From NCBI GenBank assembly GCA_002686955.1, contig NYZA01000255.1:1-11695 (forward strand): a DNA stretch of 11,695 nt, read 5' to 3'. The notes under the pieces were generated by a model. The model was not told the origin of the DNA and ran no database searches. It saw only the letters and a program-made list of their open reading frames with translations. Positions 1 through 7,830 of the stretch are shown here, one piece after another. The translations under genes were made by a program, and so were the position numbers. Positions within the stretch are counted from its first letter, which is position 1. Each line of letters begins with the position of its first letter. Source of the DNA: Gemmatimonadota bacterium. GTDB taxonomy: Bacteria; GCA-2686955.

Positions 1-295
1 CGTCGCCGTAGACCAAAGTGGAAGCTCGAATCCAATCCAGCAAAGGCTCGCAATGCGCCCCGCCATGCACGTTGTTCGCAACTATTAGATCGATCGACTC
101 CGCGCGATCGACCGCGGCCGCGAGCATCATGGTCGCGTTTTTCATGTCGGGTGCACCGAGGGCCTTCACCCCTTCGCCGGCGAGTACCTCGGCCAAGATC
201 TCCACGATCGCCTTTTCGTGTTCCATGATCAGCGCGCGGCGACTTCCGCTCGGGGGGAGGGGCGGGTCTTCTTGGGCGGGGGGATCGAGCGGCAT
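1..295 (-). CDS. Degenerate receiver domain, probably the C-terminus of a hybrid histidine kinase (partial, runs off the left edge)
   Basis: Read on the minus strand, this frame gives a receiver-like fold: strand RALIME, helix 1 HEKAIVEILAEVLAGEG, strand VKALGA, helix 2 with MKNATMMLAAAVDRAES, and a third strand IDLIVANN followed by a loop. The spacing matches CheY-type receivers, but the acidic DD pair reads E-H-E and the phosphoacceptor Asp position is Asn (DLIVANN), so phosphorylation looks unlikely. Third codon positions are GC-rich, as in real genes here. The same frame stays open upstream of the chosen ATG (293-295). At about 296-373 it reads GGRRPSR then APGARFRFILVV, resembling the last strands of a HATPase_c domain, followed by a Pro-rich linker. 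The natural parent is therefore probably a hybrid kinase whose upstream part is gone. Start uncertain: the fragment may be a relic with no native start. Further sequence to the left is needed to tell. Confidence 0.5.
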   Translation of the reverse strand, partial: MPLDPPAQEDPPLPPSGSRRALIMEHEKAIVEILAEVLAGEGVKALGAPDMKNATMMLAAAVDRAESIDLIVANNVHGGAHCEPLLDWIRASTLVYGD

Positions 296-395
296 GGGCA
301 CCTTCACCACCAGGATAAAGCGAAATCGAGCGCCCGGGGCGATGGTCCGAGCGCGGGACGGCCTTCGGCCTCCCCAGCGGCGGAGTGGGGACGGG

Positions 396-461
396 AGCGC
401 CGATCGGAGCGGCGAGAGCGGCGGTCGAAGCCGCGAGGCAGAGGAGGGGGGCGAAGTGCAT
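396..461 (-). pseudogene. Remnant 5' end of a third propeller paralog (signal peptide only)
   Basis: Seventeen bases after the stop of the upstream propeller gene, an ATG at 459-461 opens with MHFAPLLCLAASTAALAAPI, almost the same signal peptide as the two complete propellers (MRIAPLLC... and MRVALLLC...). At DNA level bases 421-446 match 2444-2469 exactly. After about 22 codons all propeller similarity stops, where the paralogs continue with GETRY. The frame itself stays open to the window edge but reads as Pro/Arg-rich out-of-frame translation. The plausible coding frame beyond the breakpoint is the receiver-like one, in a different phase. I read this as the 5' end of a third tandem copy joined by deletion or recombination to an unrelated kinase gene. 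No clear Shine-Dalgarno precedes it. An alternative is that a short secreted product is still made. Confidence 0.6.
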
Positions 462-477
462 GGTGGCGTGGGCTCGA

Positions 478-2484
478 TCAGAAGGGCGGCGGCCCCCCAT
501 CGCTCCAACAGCACTCTTCCCGGCGGGGGAGCGGGGGTGGGTCGTACGTGAGCAGGGCCGCGCCTCCCGTCCCTCGCATCGTCAGGTAGCCCGCCTGACC
601 GGAGGTTCCTCGCGTATACAAAGAGGTGTGCAGCGACGTGCCGGCGGGGACGAAGCGCTCGCCGTCGAACCAGACGGGAACGAGCTCCTTGCGCCAGTTG
701 TAGGGCGTCCGTCCGTTGATCAACCTCACATGCAGGATGCCATCCATATTGACGAGGTCCCATATGCCTCTAAAGGTCACGCCCGATTCCAGCATCGTTT
801 GCTCGTGAATCCTGACCGGCTCGTATGGATCGGCGATGTCGAAAACGATGATCGAGGGGTCATCGTATCCAGCTTCACTGTGATAGTAGAGGGCTCTCGA
901 GTCATCGAAAGCAAGGCCGCTCGCTCCCCACTGGAACCACTCGTTGTGGATTCTCTCGATGCCCGTCTGCCTCGAAACGCGAAAGAAGGAGAGGGTGTCG
1001 TATCGAGCGCTGTGCCCCGCGATCAGCAGATCGGTCTCCGAGCCGGGGAAGTCGCGCACGGTCCCAACTTCCAGATCACTGCCGTCAGCCGAGTGATCGG
1101 AGAGCCTTCCCAGCAGCGTGGGGTGCGCCGGGTCGGCGAGGTCGAATACGTGGTCGGGCGTGACGAGAAGGTCGCGGTCGACGGTCCAGGTTAGCCTCGT
1201 CGTCAGCACCGACGCGGAGAGGGAGTCGACCAGTGCCATGGAATCGCCACGTTCGAAAACGAGGAGGGAGGACTCCCCGTCGTGGCGATTAGGGACATAG
1301 ATATGGGTATCACCGATGGCGATTTGACTGCTGGAGCTGATCCGCCGGCGGCGTCCCGGCGCCGCGAAGCACGCACCCATGCCGGTGCCGTACGTAACGA
1401 CTTGGGAGCCGGAGTAGGTGTTGCCGATCTCCGCCCAGCCATCGCCATTGGGGGCGACGGCCAGGTCCCAGGGTTTGGGCTGATCGAGCGGCATCTCGCG
1501 GCGCCGCTCGAGCGAGGGCCCGTCGCGCAGCCAGACACGATCGACGCCGTTGGCGTAGTAGAGGCGGCCCGATTCGAGGAACACCGCCAGCAGCCGAAGG
1601 TCCGCCGGACTTCCAAGGTCGCCGTCCGCGAGCAAGAGTGATGAAGCCCCCGATTCGTCGACCTCGAATACGAAGAGCGAGTCCTCGGAGGTCACGGCCA
1701 CCCGGTCGATCCGGCGGTCGCGGTCGGACCAGACCGAGATGCTGTAGACCCATGGTGAGTCCTCCTCCCGGAGCGACCCGACTCGGGCCAGAGCGCCGGG
1801 CCCTTCGATTCGATAGAGAGCGATCTGGTCGTCTTGCGCCGCGTAGAGATGATCCAGACCCGGGCTGGATTCGAGGGCGTAGGTGAGGTTGGCTTCATAC
1901 GTTTCGCCCGGCTCGATGTGGCCGGTCGAATCGACTCGGGCGGAATGGACCGATGACTCAAACGCGAGGTAGAAACCCCCATGGCGGTCACCGGCCATCA
2001 TTCGCGCGGTTCCTATCGGCTGCCATCCCAGCTCCACGATTTCGAGGGCACCCTCGGTATCGTGTTGCAGAGTGGCGAATAGCCCTCCGCTTCCGCCACA
2101 GACCAGGAACTCGCCGGCGGTCGCCATCGAATACCACAGACTGCGGTCGCTTTCGGAGAGATGCACCCGCGTGTCGCCCTCGGGTGTCCAGAGCGTGCCC
2201 TCCTCCTCGAGCACCCGCGGAATTCCATCGTAGACCTCGACATCGACCGCGACGCTCATCGGCAGCCCGATTTCGATCAGCTCGAAAGGGGGGTAGTCGT
2301 AAGGGTGGATGGCCACCCTCTGGAAGACATCGCCGAAGCGGATCAGGTGCTCCCCGTCGGCGGAGCTCGATGTGAACGCGGCCGAGTAGGAGCGAACTCC
2401 CGCGAGACTGTACCGCGTTTCGCCGAGTCCCGCGGCGAGGGCCGCGGTCGAAGCCGCGAGGCAGAGGAGAGGGGCGATGCGCAT
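478..2484 (-). CDS. Secreted beta-propeller protein with LVIVD-like repeats (paralog 2 of tandem array)
   Basis: Protein of 668 aa. The ATG at 2482-2484 is chosen over the longer open frame (to 2655) because it opens directly on a Sec signal peptide (MRIAPLLCLAASTAALAAG, cleavage near residue 18-20). A GGAAGGA ribosome binding site lies at 2496-2502, and the upstream extension is MazF-remnant sequence read in another frame. The mature part is beta-rich and repetitive, with recurring hydrophobic strands and DG turns. Two segments fit the LVIVD propeller repeat: VFDLADPAHPTLLG (about 446-459) and VFDIADPYEPVRIH (about 547-560). No catalytic motif is visible. The likely role is extracytoplasmic binding or scaffolding, but the ligand is unknown. 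It is closely similar over its whole length to the propeller encoded upstream, sharing for example GEHLIR, TLWTPEGD, AGEFLVCGG, RVDSTGHIE/RIDSTGHIE and FPGSETDLL. It ends in the same ECCW tail with a PPP-rich end. Confidence 0.85.
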   Translation of the reverse strand: MRIAPLLCLAASTAALAAGLGETRYSLAGVRSYSAAFTSSSADGEHLIRFGDVFQRVAIHPYDYPPFELIEIGLPMSVAVDVEVYDGIPRVLEEEGTLWTPEGDTRVHLSESDRSLWYSMATAGEFLVCGGSGGLFATLQHDTEGALEIVELGWQPIGTARMMAGDRHGGFYLAFESSVHSARVDSTGHIEPGETYEANLTYALESSPGLDHLYAAQDDQIALYRIEGPGALARVGSLREEDSPWVYSISVWSDRDRRIDRVAVTSEDSLFVFEVDESGASSLLLADGDLGSPADLRLLAVFLESGRLYYANGVDRVWLRDGPSLERRREMPLDQPKPWDLAVAPNGDGWAEIGNTYSGSQVVTYGTGMGACFAAPGRRRRISSSSQIAIGDTHIYVPNRHDGESSLLVFERGDSMALVDSLSASVLTTRLTWTVDRDLLVTPDHVFDLADPAHPTLLGRLSDHSADGSDLEVGTVRDFPGSETDLLIAGHSARYDTLSFFRVSRQTGIERIHNEWFQWGASGLAFDDSRALYYHSEAGYDDPSIIVFDIADPYEPVRIHEQTMLESGVTFRGIWDLVNMDGILHVRLINGRTPYNWRKELVPVWFDGERFVPAGTSLHTSLYTRGTSGQAGYLTMRGTGGAALLTYDPPPLPRREECCWSDGGPPPF

Positions 2485-2495
2485 GGTGGGGTGGT

Positions 2496-2502
2496 TCCTT
2501 CC
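2496..2502 (-). promoter_or_regulatory. Ribosome binding site of the second propeller gene
   Basis: GGAAGGA on the minus strand, 11 bases before the ATG at 2482-2484 and just after the stop of the MazF remnant. Its position supports starting the propeller at MRIAPLL rather than at the upstream in-frame start. Confidence 0.55.
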
Positions 2503-2503
2503 A

Positions 2504-2650
2504 TCAGGGAGCAGACATCTCCGCCAATACCGACAGCGAGTTTCTGAGTGTTTGGGGCGACAGGCGGCCCAGCTTCTTGACGAGCCGGCCTCGGTCGACT
2601 GTGCGGGTCTGATCGAGAACCACGTGGCCGGCTTTGCTTCGGGATCGAGG
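2504..2650 (-). pseudogene. C-terminal remnant of a MazF/PemK-family toxin
   Basis: In the gap between the two propeller genes, the minus strand encodes SRSKAGHVVLDQTRTVDRG followed by RLVKKLGRLSPQTL and ending LSVLAEMSAP, then a stop at 2504-2506. This is the typical C-terminal signature of MazF/PemK endoribonuclease toxins (LLDQIRTVD..RLVKRLGRLS..TL..VL..LQEMF). About 46 residues remain of a protein normally near 110 aa. The N-terminal half, with the strands that form the RNA-binding and catalytic face, is absent, and the sequence upstream is the 3' end of the other propeller gene. No antitoxin gene is adjacent. The frame can be opened by a GTG at 2699-2701 inside the preceding propeller gene, but a functional toxin is not expected. 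I read it as the scar of a toxin-antitoxin module deleted when the propeller array was formed or rearranged. Confidence 0.75.
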
Positions 2651-2670
2651 GGCACGATAGAGCAAGCCGA

Positions 2671-4659
2671 TCAGCCCGGCGGCGGCCCATCCCAGCAGCA
2701 CTCATCGCGCCGCGCGCGCGGGGGCGGGTCGAAGGTGAGCAGCGCGCTGCCGTCGGTCCAGCCTCGGAACCACAGGTAGCCTGAGTGACCGTACGGTCGC
2801 CAGATTTGGATCGGTGCGTGCAACGACTGCCCGGCAGGGACGAAGCGGGCTCCGTCGAACCAGACGGGGATCTGCTCCGATCGGTTGTTGTAGCCCCAAC
2901 TAATGTTCCGGACACTCACATGGAGGATCTCGTCTTCGCAGAGAAGGCGGAGCATGGCCCTCCCGTTCGGGTGATACCCATCTTCAAGGAAGCGATGCTC
3001 GTGGATTCGAATAGGCTGATAGGGATCGGAGACGTCGTGCACCCACACCGATTTGTCTTCGACTCGATAGAGCAGGTCTCTCTCATCTTCGAAGGCGCAG
3101 CCCCCGGACCATTCGATCGGTTCAGTCCAAATCTGCTCGATGCCGTGCTCTCGATAGATGCGGTGCAGCGCCAGGATGCTATCAAAGCCTTGGCTCACGA
3201 CCTGGGCCAGGAGCAGGTCGGTCTCCGAGCCGGGAAAAGGTCGGGTGTCGAAAAAGACCACGGTTTCGTAGGGCGGGGGAGCGACGCTGCCGGCGACGGA
3301 GGGGTGGCCCGGGTCGCTGAGGTCGAGAACAGCGCCGGCGGTGACCAGGAAGTCACGCTCGATCGACCACGGGGTCAGCAACCCCCAATATGTGTGTTCG
3401 ACGTCCAGCGAGTCGACCAAAGTCGGGGGAGAGCTGCGCTCGAAGGTGTAGAATCGATAGGTTCCCCCGACCCGTTTCGCCGCGTAGATGTGGGTATCGT
3501 TGATGGCGATTTGGTCGCCGAATTCGCCGGGGAGCTGGCTTCCGGGCGCGGAGAAGCCGGCGTTCATGTTGGTGCCGTACGAGACCATGCCATCCCGGTC
3601 GACCTCCGCCCAGCCATCGCCGCGGGGGGCCACGGCGAGATCTTCAGCCTGGATCTGGGAGAGCTCGATCTCGCGGCGATGCTCGAGGGCGGGCCCGTGC
3701 CGAAGCCACGCGCGATCGGTGCCGTCGGCGTAGTAGAGGTGGCCCGGGTCGAGGAACACGACGCCTGGCCAAGCCGGGCCCCCCGAATAGCCGTCGGCGA
3801 GCAGGAGCGACGAGGACCCGTTCTCGTCCACTTCGAAGACGAAGAGTGAGTCGTCGTAGGCCGTTGCCACCCGGTCGATTCGACGCTCGGGATCGAACCA
3901 GATCGACAGGCCCCACGGCGCCTCTCTGCTTCCCAGCAACCCCACACGAGACATCTGCCCCGGTCCCTCCACTCGGTAGAGGACGACACCGTCTTCCTGC
4001 ACCGAGTACACGTGGTCCAATCCAGAACTGGACTCGAGGGTGCCCGTCGGGCCCGTGTAGTACGTGTCGACCAGCTCGATGTGGCCGGTCGAATCGATCC
4101 GGGCCCCCTGAACCGAGGACCAGCTCGCGTAGGCGATTCCGCCGTACCGATCACCGGCCATCTCAGCCGCACTCGCAATTGCCAGGTCTTGCAATTCCGC
4201 ATGAACCAGATCGCCGCCCGGTGAGGCGCGAAAGGTAGCGAATCTCGCCCCGCGCCCGCCGCACACCAGAAACTCCCCCGCGCTCGCGACGGAGTACCAC
4301 CAAATCTCATCATCTTCGGTCAGCCGCACCCGCGCGTCCCCCTCGGGGGTCCAGAGCGTCCCCTCCTCCTCGAGCACCCGCAGCGCTCCGGCGAAGCGGG
4401 TTGCGTCGACGGCCTTGCTCATCGGCAGCCCGATCTGCTGGAGCTCGAAGGGCTGCTCGCCGAAAGGCTCGATCGCGATCCGCTGGAAGATGTCTTCCAT
4501 TCGGATCAGGTGCTCCCCATCGGCCACATTGGTCATAGGGCCATATGTCGAGCCGGCCGAGAAGGAACGAACCCCCTCGAGCCGATACCGAGTCTCTCCG
4601 ATCGGTGCGGATAGGGCGGCGGCCGAGGCGGCGAGGCAGAGGAGGAGGGCGACGCGCAT
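2671..4659 (-). CDS. Secreted beta-propeller protein with LVIVD-like repeats (paralog 1 of tandem array)
   Basis: Protein of 662 aa starting at the ATG 4657-4659. That start is preferred because it opens on the signal peptide MRVALLLCLAASAAALSA (cleavage near residue 18) and has a ribosome binding site overlapping the stop of the upstream gene. The longer open frame to 4797 only re-reads the end of that gene. The mature protein is beta-strand-rich with no transmembrane segment. LVIVD-type repeats are visible as VLDLSDPGHPSVAG (about 444-457) and VHDVSDPYQPIRIH (about 540-553). The C-terminus is RRDECCWDGPPPG, matching the tail of the paralog downstream. It lies 14 bases after the large glycoside-hydrolase-like gene, so the two are probably cotranscribed and translationally coupled. 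A role in binding glycans or another extracellular partner is plausible from this context, but no enzymatic residues can be identified. Confidence 0.87.
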   Translation of the reverse strand: MRVALLLCLAASAAALSAPIGETRYRLEGVRSFSAGSTYGPMTNVADGEHLIRMEDIFQRIAIEPFGEQPFELQQIGLPMSKAVDATRFAGALRVLEEEGTLWTPEGDARVRLTEDDEIWWYSVASAGEFLVCGGRGARFATFRASPGGDLVHAELQDLAIASAAEMAGDRYGGIAYASWSSVQGARIDSTGHIELVDTYYTGPTGTLESSSGLDHVYSVQEDGVVLYRVEGPGQMSRVGLLGSREAPWGLSIWFDPERRIDRVATAYDDSLFVFEVDENGSSSLLLADGYSGGPAWPGVVFLDPGHLYYADGTDRAWLRHGPALEHRREIELSQIQAEDLAVAPRGDGWAEVDRDGMVSYGTNMNAGFSAPGSQLPGEFGDQIAINDTHIYAAKRVGGTYRFYTFERSSPPTLVDSLDVEHTYWGLLTPWSIERDFLVTAGAVLDLSDPGHPSVAGSVAPPPYETVVFFDTRPFPGSETDLLLAQVVSQGFDSILALHRIYREHGIEQIWTEPIEWSGGCAFEDERDLLYRVEDKSVWVHDVSDPYQPIRIHEHRFLEDGYHPNGRAMLRLLCEDEILHVSVRNISWGYNNRSEQIPVWFDGARFVPAGQSLHAPIQIWRPYGHSGYLWFRGWTDGSALLTFDPPPRARRDECCWDGPPPG

Positions 4660-4668
4660 GGTGGGCTG

Positions 4669-4675
4669 CTTCCCT
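4669..4675 (-). promoter_or_regulatory. Ribosome binding site overlapping the upstream stop codon
   Basis: AGGGAAG on the minus strand includes the last bases of the TAG stop (4674-4676) of the large secreted protein and sits about 9 bases before the ATG at 4657-4659. This suggests translational coupling and fixes the propeller start. Confidence 0.6.
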
Positions 4676-7600
4676 ACGGTGTTGTCGGATGGGGAACGCG
4701 GATCAGCACGGCGGATTGCTGATTCGCTGCGGGGAGTGAGAGATCCCATCGGGTAATCGGCTGGTAGCTCTCGACTCCGGCTGGGTCGGGATGCCATGGC
4801 TGATCGATCGAGAATCTATGGTCATAGAGCCCGAAGGTGAGCGGGTCGGGGCAGTGGATCGGCCAAGCCCCCTCGGGATTGAAGTCGACGAATTCCGCGT
4901 CCGAGGTCGTCGCAGGGATCGTCTCGGTCAGAAGATCGAGGGCCGGCAAGATCAGATCGATCGTCGGTGGGTCCTCCTCCGGTTCCGGGACCGGATGGCG
5001 GTTCGAGTAGATCCGCAAGCACTGATCCACGTTGTCGGAGTTGATCGCGAGGAGCCAGCTCTCGTTGTTCTGGCCCGCCAGATGCGCCAGCTCGAACACG
5101 CGGATCACGCCCGGGGGGCCTTCATAGAAGATCGTGAAGGGAGCCCCCAGCTCTTTCGGGGCCTTCCCGACAGGCATCTCGTAGACGAGGATGCTCGGAT
5201 GCAACCTGCTTGGAGCATCATCGACCTCGGCCTCGGACGATTCGTAGACCAGGTGCGGCTCCAAACGCCGCGTCGGGGCGTAGGGCTGCACGAAGAGCCC
5301 GTTGTTGCGGGTTCCATCGGAACCCGATGACCAGTAACGCACCACGTTGGTCAGATCGAAATCGACGATTCTGTGGGAGGGAATCGGCAGACCCGGCATC
5401 CCGCTCACCGCACCATAGTCGCGCCGGCCGGAAGCGAGGAACTGCAGGCCGAAGTCCGGGTGTCGTTCCTCATCCGGCGCGCCCTTATTCCAGAAGTGGT
5501 GGAAGACGTTGGGTTCCAGCGGAGGAGCATCGTCTGAATTGAAGAAGTCCTCCCAGTTCCCGGAATGAGCCCAAGTGAGCGTGTCGGCATTTGGAATCCG
5601 CGAGACGTGGGTGAACGGCGTGTTGTACCCGCAGGGCGGACTGTCGCAACAATGATCAGGGTTGTCGATTTTGCAAAAAGGGTAATCGTACAAACTCCAT
5701 ACCCGCTGCTCCACCGTGAGGAGCAGATTGGCTTCCTCGGTTCTTGCGGCGTCGAACTCGCCGTGCATCTCTTTGAATTCGAGTCGGCCGAAGCCGGAGC
5801 ATCCGGCTTCGGGATTGTGGCAGGGGAAACCGGTCAGGAGCTGGGCATCACCGGAGTTGTCTGAGCCGTTCCCCGGCGCGATCCACGAGTCCTCGACCTC
5901 CCACTGGCCCGATGACGGTTTATCCCAGGCGCGGGTCACGACCTTCGGCGGCAAACTCGCGAAGGATGGATCCCCCTCGAAGCGCTTCTCTCCGATCGCC
6001 TTCCCCATGCGGTTGATCCAGGGGAAGGTGTCGAAGATCTGCGATGCCTGGCCGTGGAAGGCGGCGTCCCACCCGGCGCGGTTCTGGGGATCGAGAAGAT
6101 CCCAGCCCAGTGGGGGCAGTGGGTCATCTGGAACGTTCGCTCCGTGTTCCAGGCCCGCGATCCCGACGCTCACCGCCATGTAGCCGAGGCCATGCCCCCC
6201 CGCGGCCTGGGCTCCCATGATCCATGGCTCCCAGCCCCATGGGGGGCGGGTCGATCGATTCGAAGGGCGAAGCTGCACGACCGGCAAGACCGCGCGCTCG
6301 ATCTTCACGTGGTCATCCTCCGGACTCGGGGGATAGAGGAGCCCGTTGACGTAGTGGTGCATCCCTTTGCTCCAGCACCATTGGGAGAGCATCGAGACGA
6401 CGTCGTTGGGCCTGCTCCCGAAAGCGGTGATGGGGTACCAGTTCGGCATCACGACGTGCGCAGCTCCGTAGAGCATCTCGAGGCACCCGCCCGGCACGCA
6501 GTACTCGGCCCACTCCCCCGGCTCCTGCGGATTGTCCTCACCAAACACCCCATCGGAAGTGAAGAGAAACACCGGCCGGAACTTCGCTTCGAGCTCCTCG
6601 ATCGACCTCTCGTAGTTGTCGAGAACCGCGATCAGCGTGTGGTTCGCGTTCTCAATCTGGGTGTAGGTCTTCTCGTCCCCGTAGGTCCAACCCAGCAACG
6701 CGGGATGATTGTCGAACTCGTCGATCCACTCCTTGACCAGGCCGGGAACCATGGGCAGAGAAGTCTCATGGTCCCCCGATGGATAGAGCGGAAGCCAAAG
6801 AATCACCTTCATGCCGGCCGTTTGGGCGGCATCGAGCACGAGGTGCGCCTCGCGCTTCGTGCGATAGAAACTGTATTGGGAGGGCGGCCGAAGCAGGGTA
6901 TTGAACTCCGCTCCACCCGGGCCGAAGCCGAGCGCTTGGCACCGATCTCGCAACACTGTTAGGGCGTCCGACTCTTCCGCCCAGAAAAAGCGATCCTGGA
7001 TGCCCGCGACGAAGAAGGGCTCGAGGTTCTCCTCATCGTTGCCCACGAGAAGCTGGCCCTCGGGGTGGATCGTCACCGCTTCGCCTTCGCCATCGGTCGC
7101 GATCCACATCAGCTGGTCCGTGAGCTTGACGTTGTCGAGCCAGGCTTCTTCGCTGATCTGGTTGACGTCGGGATCGAGGCCGAAGCGGGGCTCGATCGTT
7201 TTGATGGTCATTGTGTTGTTCGGCACGGTGATGGTGTAGTCGTCCCAACTCGCCGAGAGCCCGACCTCTTCCAAGTGGATGATCCAGTCCCCGCTCTCGT
7301 CGCCCGGCTGTCTGTACTCCGAGGAGACGGCGACGCTGATAGTCAGTACCGCCGCGGCGGAGCCCCCTTTGGCTCGGAAGCTCACTTTGATGTCGCTGGG
7401 CTGCCACTGGTTCGGTTCGATCAGGTGCTCCAGATAGGCGGCGGACGGACAGGAATCGGGAGAGCGACGATAGGTGAGGTAGTTGCCATCCCCCATGTCT
7501 CGGACATCGCGAAAGTGGATCACGACGTTGTCGGGATCCTCAAGTCGCTCGAACTCGATCTGGTCGGTCTGATTGACCCCCTTCTTGATGACCGGATAGT

Positions 7601-7805
7601 AGTTGAAGCCGGTGTCCGGAGGAATGGGCGGCTTGTTGCCCCACCAGTGCACAACGTGGGCGGTCGGGGGTGCGGGATTACCGGTGCACTGGAAGATCCC
7701 GAGGTAGGGCTGGTAGGTCACCTCGAAGCCCTGATTCTCCAAAAAGTTGATCGTTCTGACGGGCTGGATCCCCGCCCGAGCCGTCCCAAACAAGAGCAGA
7801 ATCAC
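4674..7805 (-). CDS. Large secreted glycoside-hydrolase-like protein with DNRLRE/CBM96-like domain; 5' end probably phase-variable
   Basis: 1043 aa from the GTG at 7803-7805. Residues 1-12 (MILLLFGTARAG) are only the second half of a signal peptide. The in-frame bases upstream supply the missing charged region (RYGNWSRVFATC), so the natural start is probably the ATG at 7893, reached when the heptamer tract has five copies (1070 aa). Residues about 13-235 are beta-rich with a jelly-roll-like stretch ending WLDNVKL, like carbohydrate-binding domains. Residues about 245-620 look like a TIM barrel: PFFVAGIQDRFFW, then GMKVILWLPLYP, then HPALLGWTYGDEK, whose HPALLGW..DE motif is common in glycoside hydrolases. 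The catalytic pair cannot be assigned with confidence. Residues about 638-885 fit a DNRLRE/CBM96 domain (DSWIAPGNGSDNSGD, FDLTNVVRYWSSG, NNGLFVQ, final PSILVYE). Likely role: binding and hydrolysis of an extracellular polysaccharide, substrate unknown. The gene leads an apparent operon with the propellers. Confidence 0.82.
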   Translation of the reverse strand: MILLLFGTARAGIQPVRTINFLENQGFEVTYQPYLGIFQCTGNPAPPTAHVVHWWGNKPPIPPDTGFNYYPVIKKGVNQTDQIEFERLEDPDNVVIHFRDVRDMGDGNYLTYRRSPDSCPSAAYLEHLIEPNQWQPSDIKVSFRAKGGSAAAVLTISVAVSSEYRQPGDESGDWIIHLEEVGLSASWDDYTITVPNNTMTIKTIEPRFGLDPDVNQISEEAWLDNVKLTDQLMWIATDGEGEAVTIHPEGQLLVGNDEENLEPFFVAGIQDRFFWAEESDALTVLRDRCQALGFGPGGAEFNTLLRPPSQYSFYRTKREAHLVLDAAQTAGMKVILWLPLYPSGDHETSLPMVPGLVKEWIDEFDNHPALLGWTYGDEKTYTQIENANHTLIAVLDNYERSIEELEAKFRPVFLFTSDGVFGEDNPQEPGEWAEYCVPGGCLEMLYGAAHVVMPNWYPITAFGSRPNDVVSMLSQWCWSKGMHHYVNGLLYPPSPEDDHVKIERAVLPVVQLRPSNRSTRPPWGWEPWIMGAQAAGGHGLGYMAVSVGIAGLEHGANVPDDPLPPLGWDLLDPQNRAGWDAAFHGQASQIFDTFPWINRMGKAIGEKRFEGDPSFASLPPKVVTRAWDKPSSGQWEVEDSWIAPGNGSDNSGDAQLLTGFPCHNPEAGCSGFGRLEFKEMHGEFDAARTEEANLLLTVEQRVWSLYDYPFCKIDNPDHCCDSPPCGYNTPFTHVSRIPNADTLTWAHSGNWEDFFNSDDAPPLEPNVFHHFWNKGAPDEERHPDFGLQFLASGRRDYGAVSGMPGLPIPSHRIVDFDLTNVVRYWSSGSDGTRNNGLFVQPYAPTRRLEPHLVYESSEAEVDDAPSRLHPSILVYEMPVGKAPKELGAPFTIFYEGPPGVIRVFELAHLAGQNNESWLLAINSDNVDQCLRIYSNRHPVPEPEEDPPTIDLILPALDLLTETIPATTSDAEFVDFNPEGAWPIHCPDPLTFGLYDHRFSIDQPWHPDPAGVESYQPITRWDLSLPAANQQSAVLIRVPHPTTP

Positions 7806-7809
7806 ACAC

Positions 7810-7827
7810 GTCGCGAAGACACGCGAC
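7810..7827 (-). other. Perfect 6-bp hairpin just upstream of the GTG start
   Basis: GTCGCG (7822-7827 read on the minus strand) pairs with CGCGAC (7810-7815) around the six-base loop TGTCTT. It occupies the place where a ribosome binding site for the GTG at 7803-7805 would be, and no purine-rich site is present there. This argues against independent initiation at that GTG. Confidence 0.5.
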
Positions 7828-7830
7828 CAA

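Noticed and set aside
2485-2655. N-terminal extension of the second propeller (57 residues before MRIAPLL)
   Set aside because: The extension is the MazF remnant read in the wrong frame; a signal peptide and ribosome binding site mark the ATG at 2484.
385-3849. Long plus-strand open frames antisense to the propeller genes (for example 385-1194 and 2785-3849)
   Set aside because: They mirror the propeller codons, as expected in high-GC coding DNA, and have no domain signature or ribosome binding site.
4660-4797. N-terminal extension of the first propeller (46 residues before MRVALLL)
   Set aside because: It overlaps the 3' end of the upstream secreted-protein gene; the signal peptide start at 4659 is far better.
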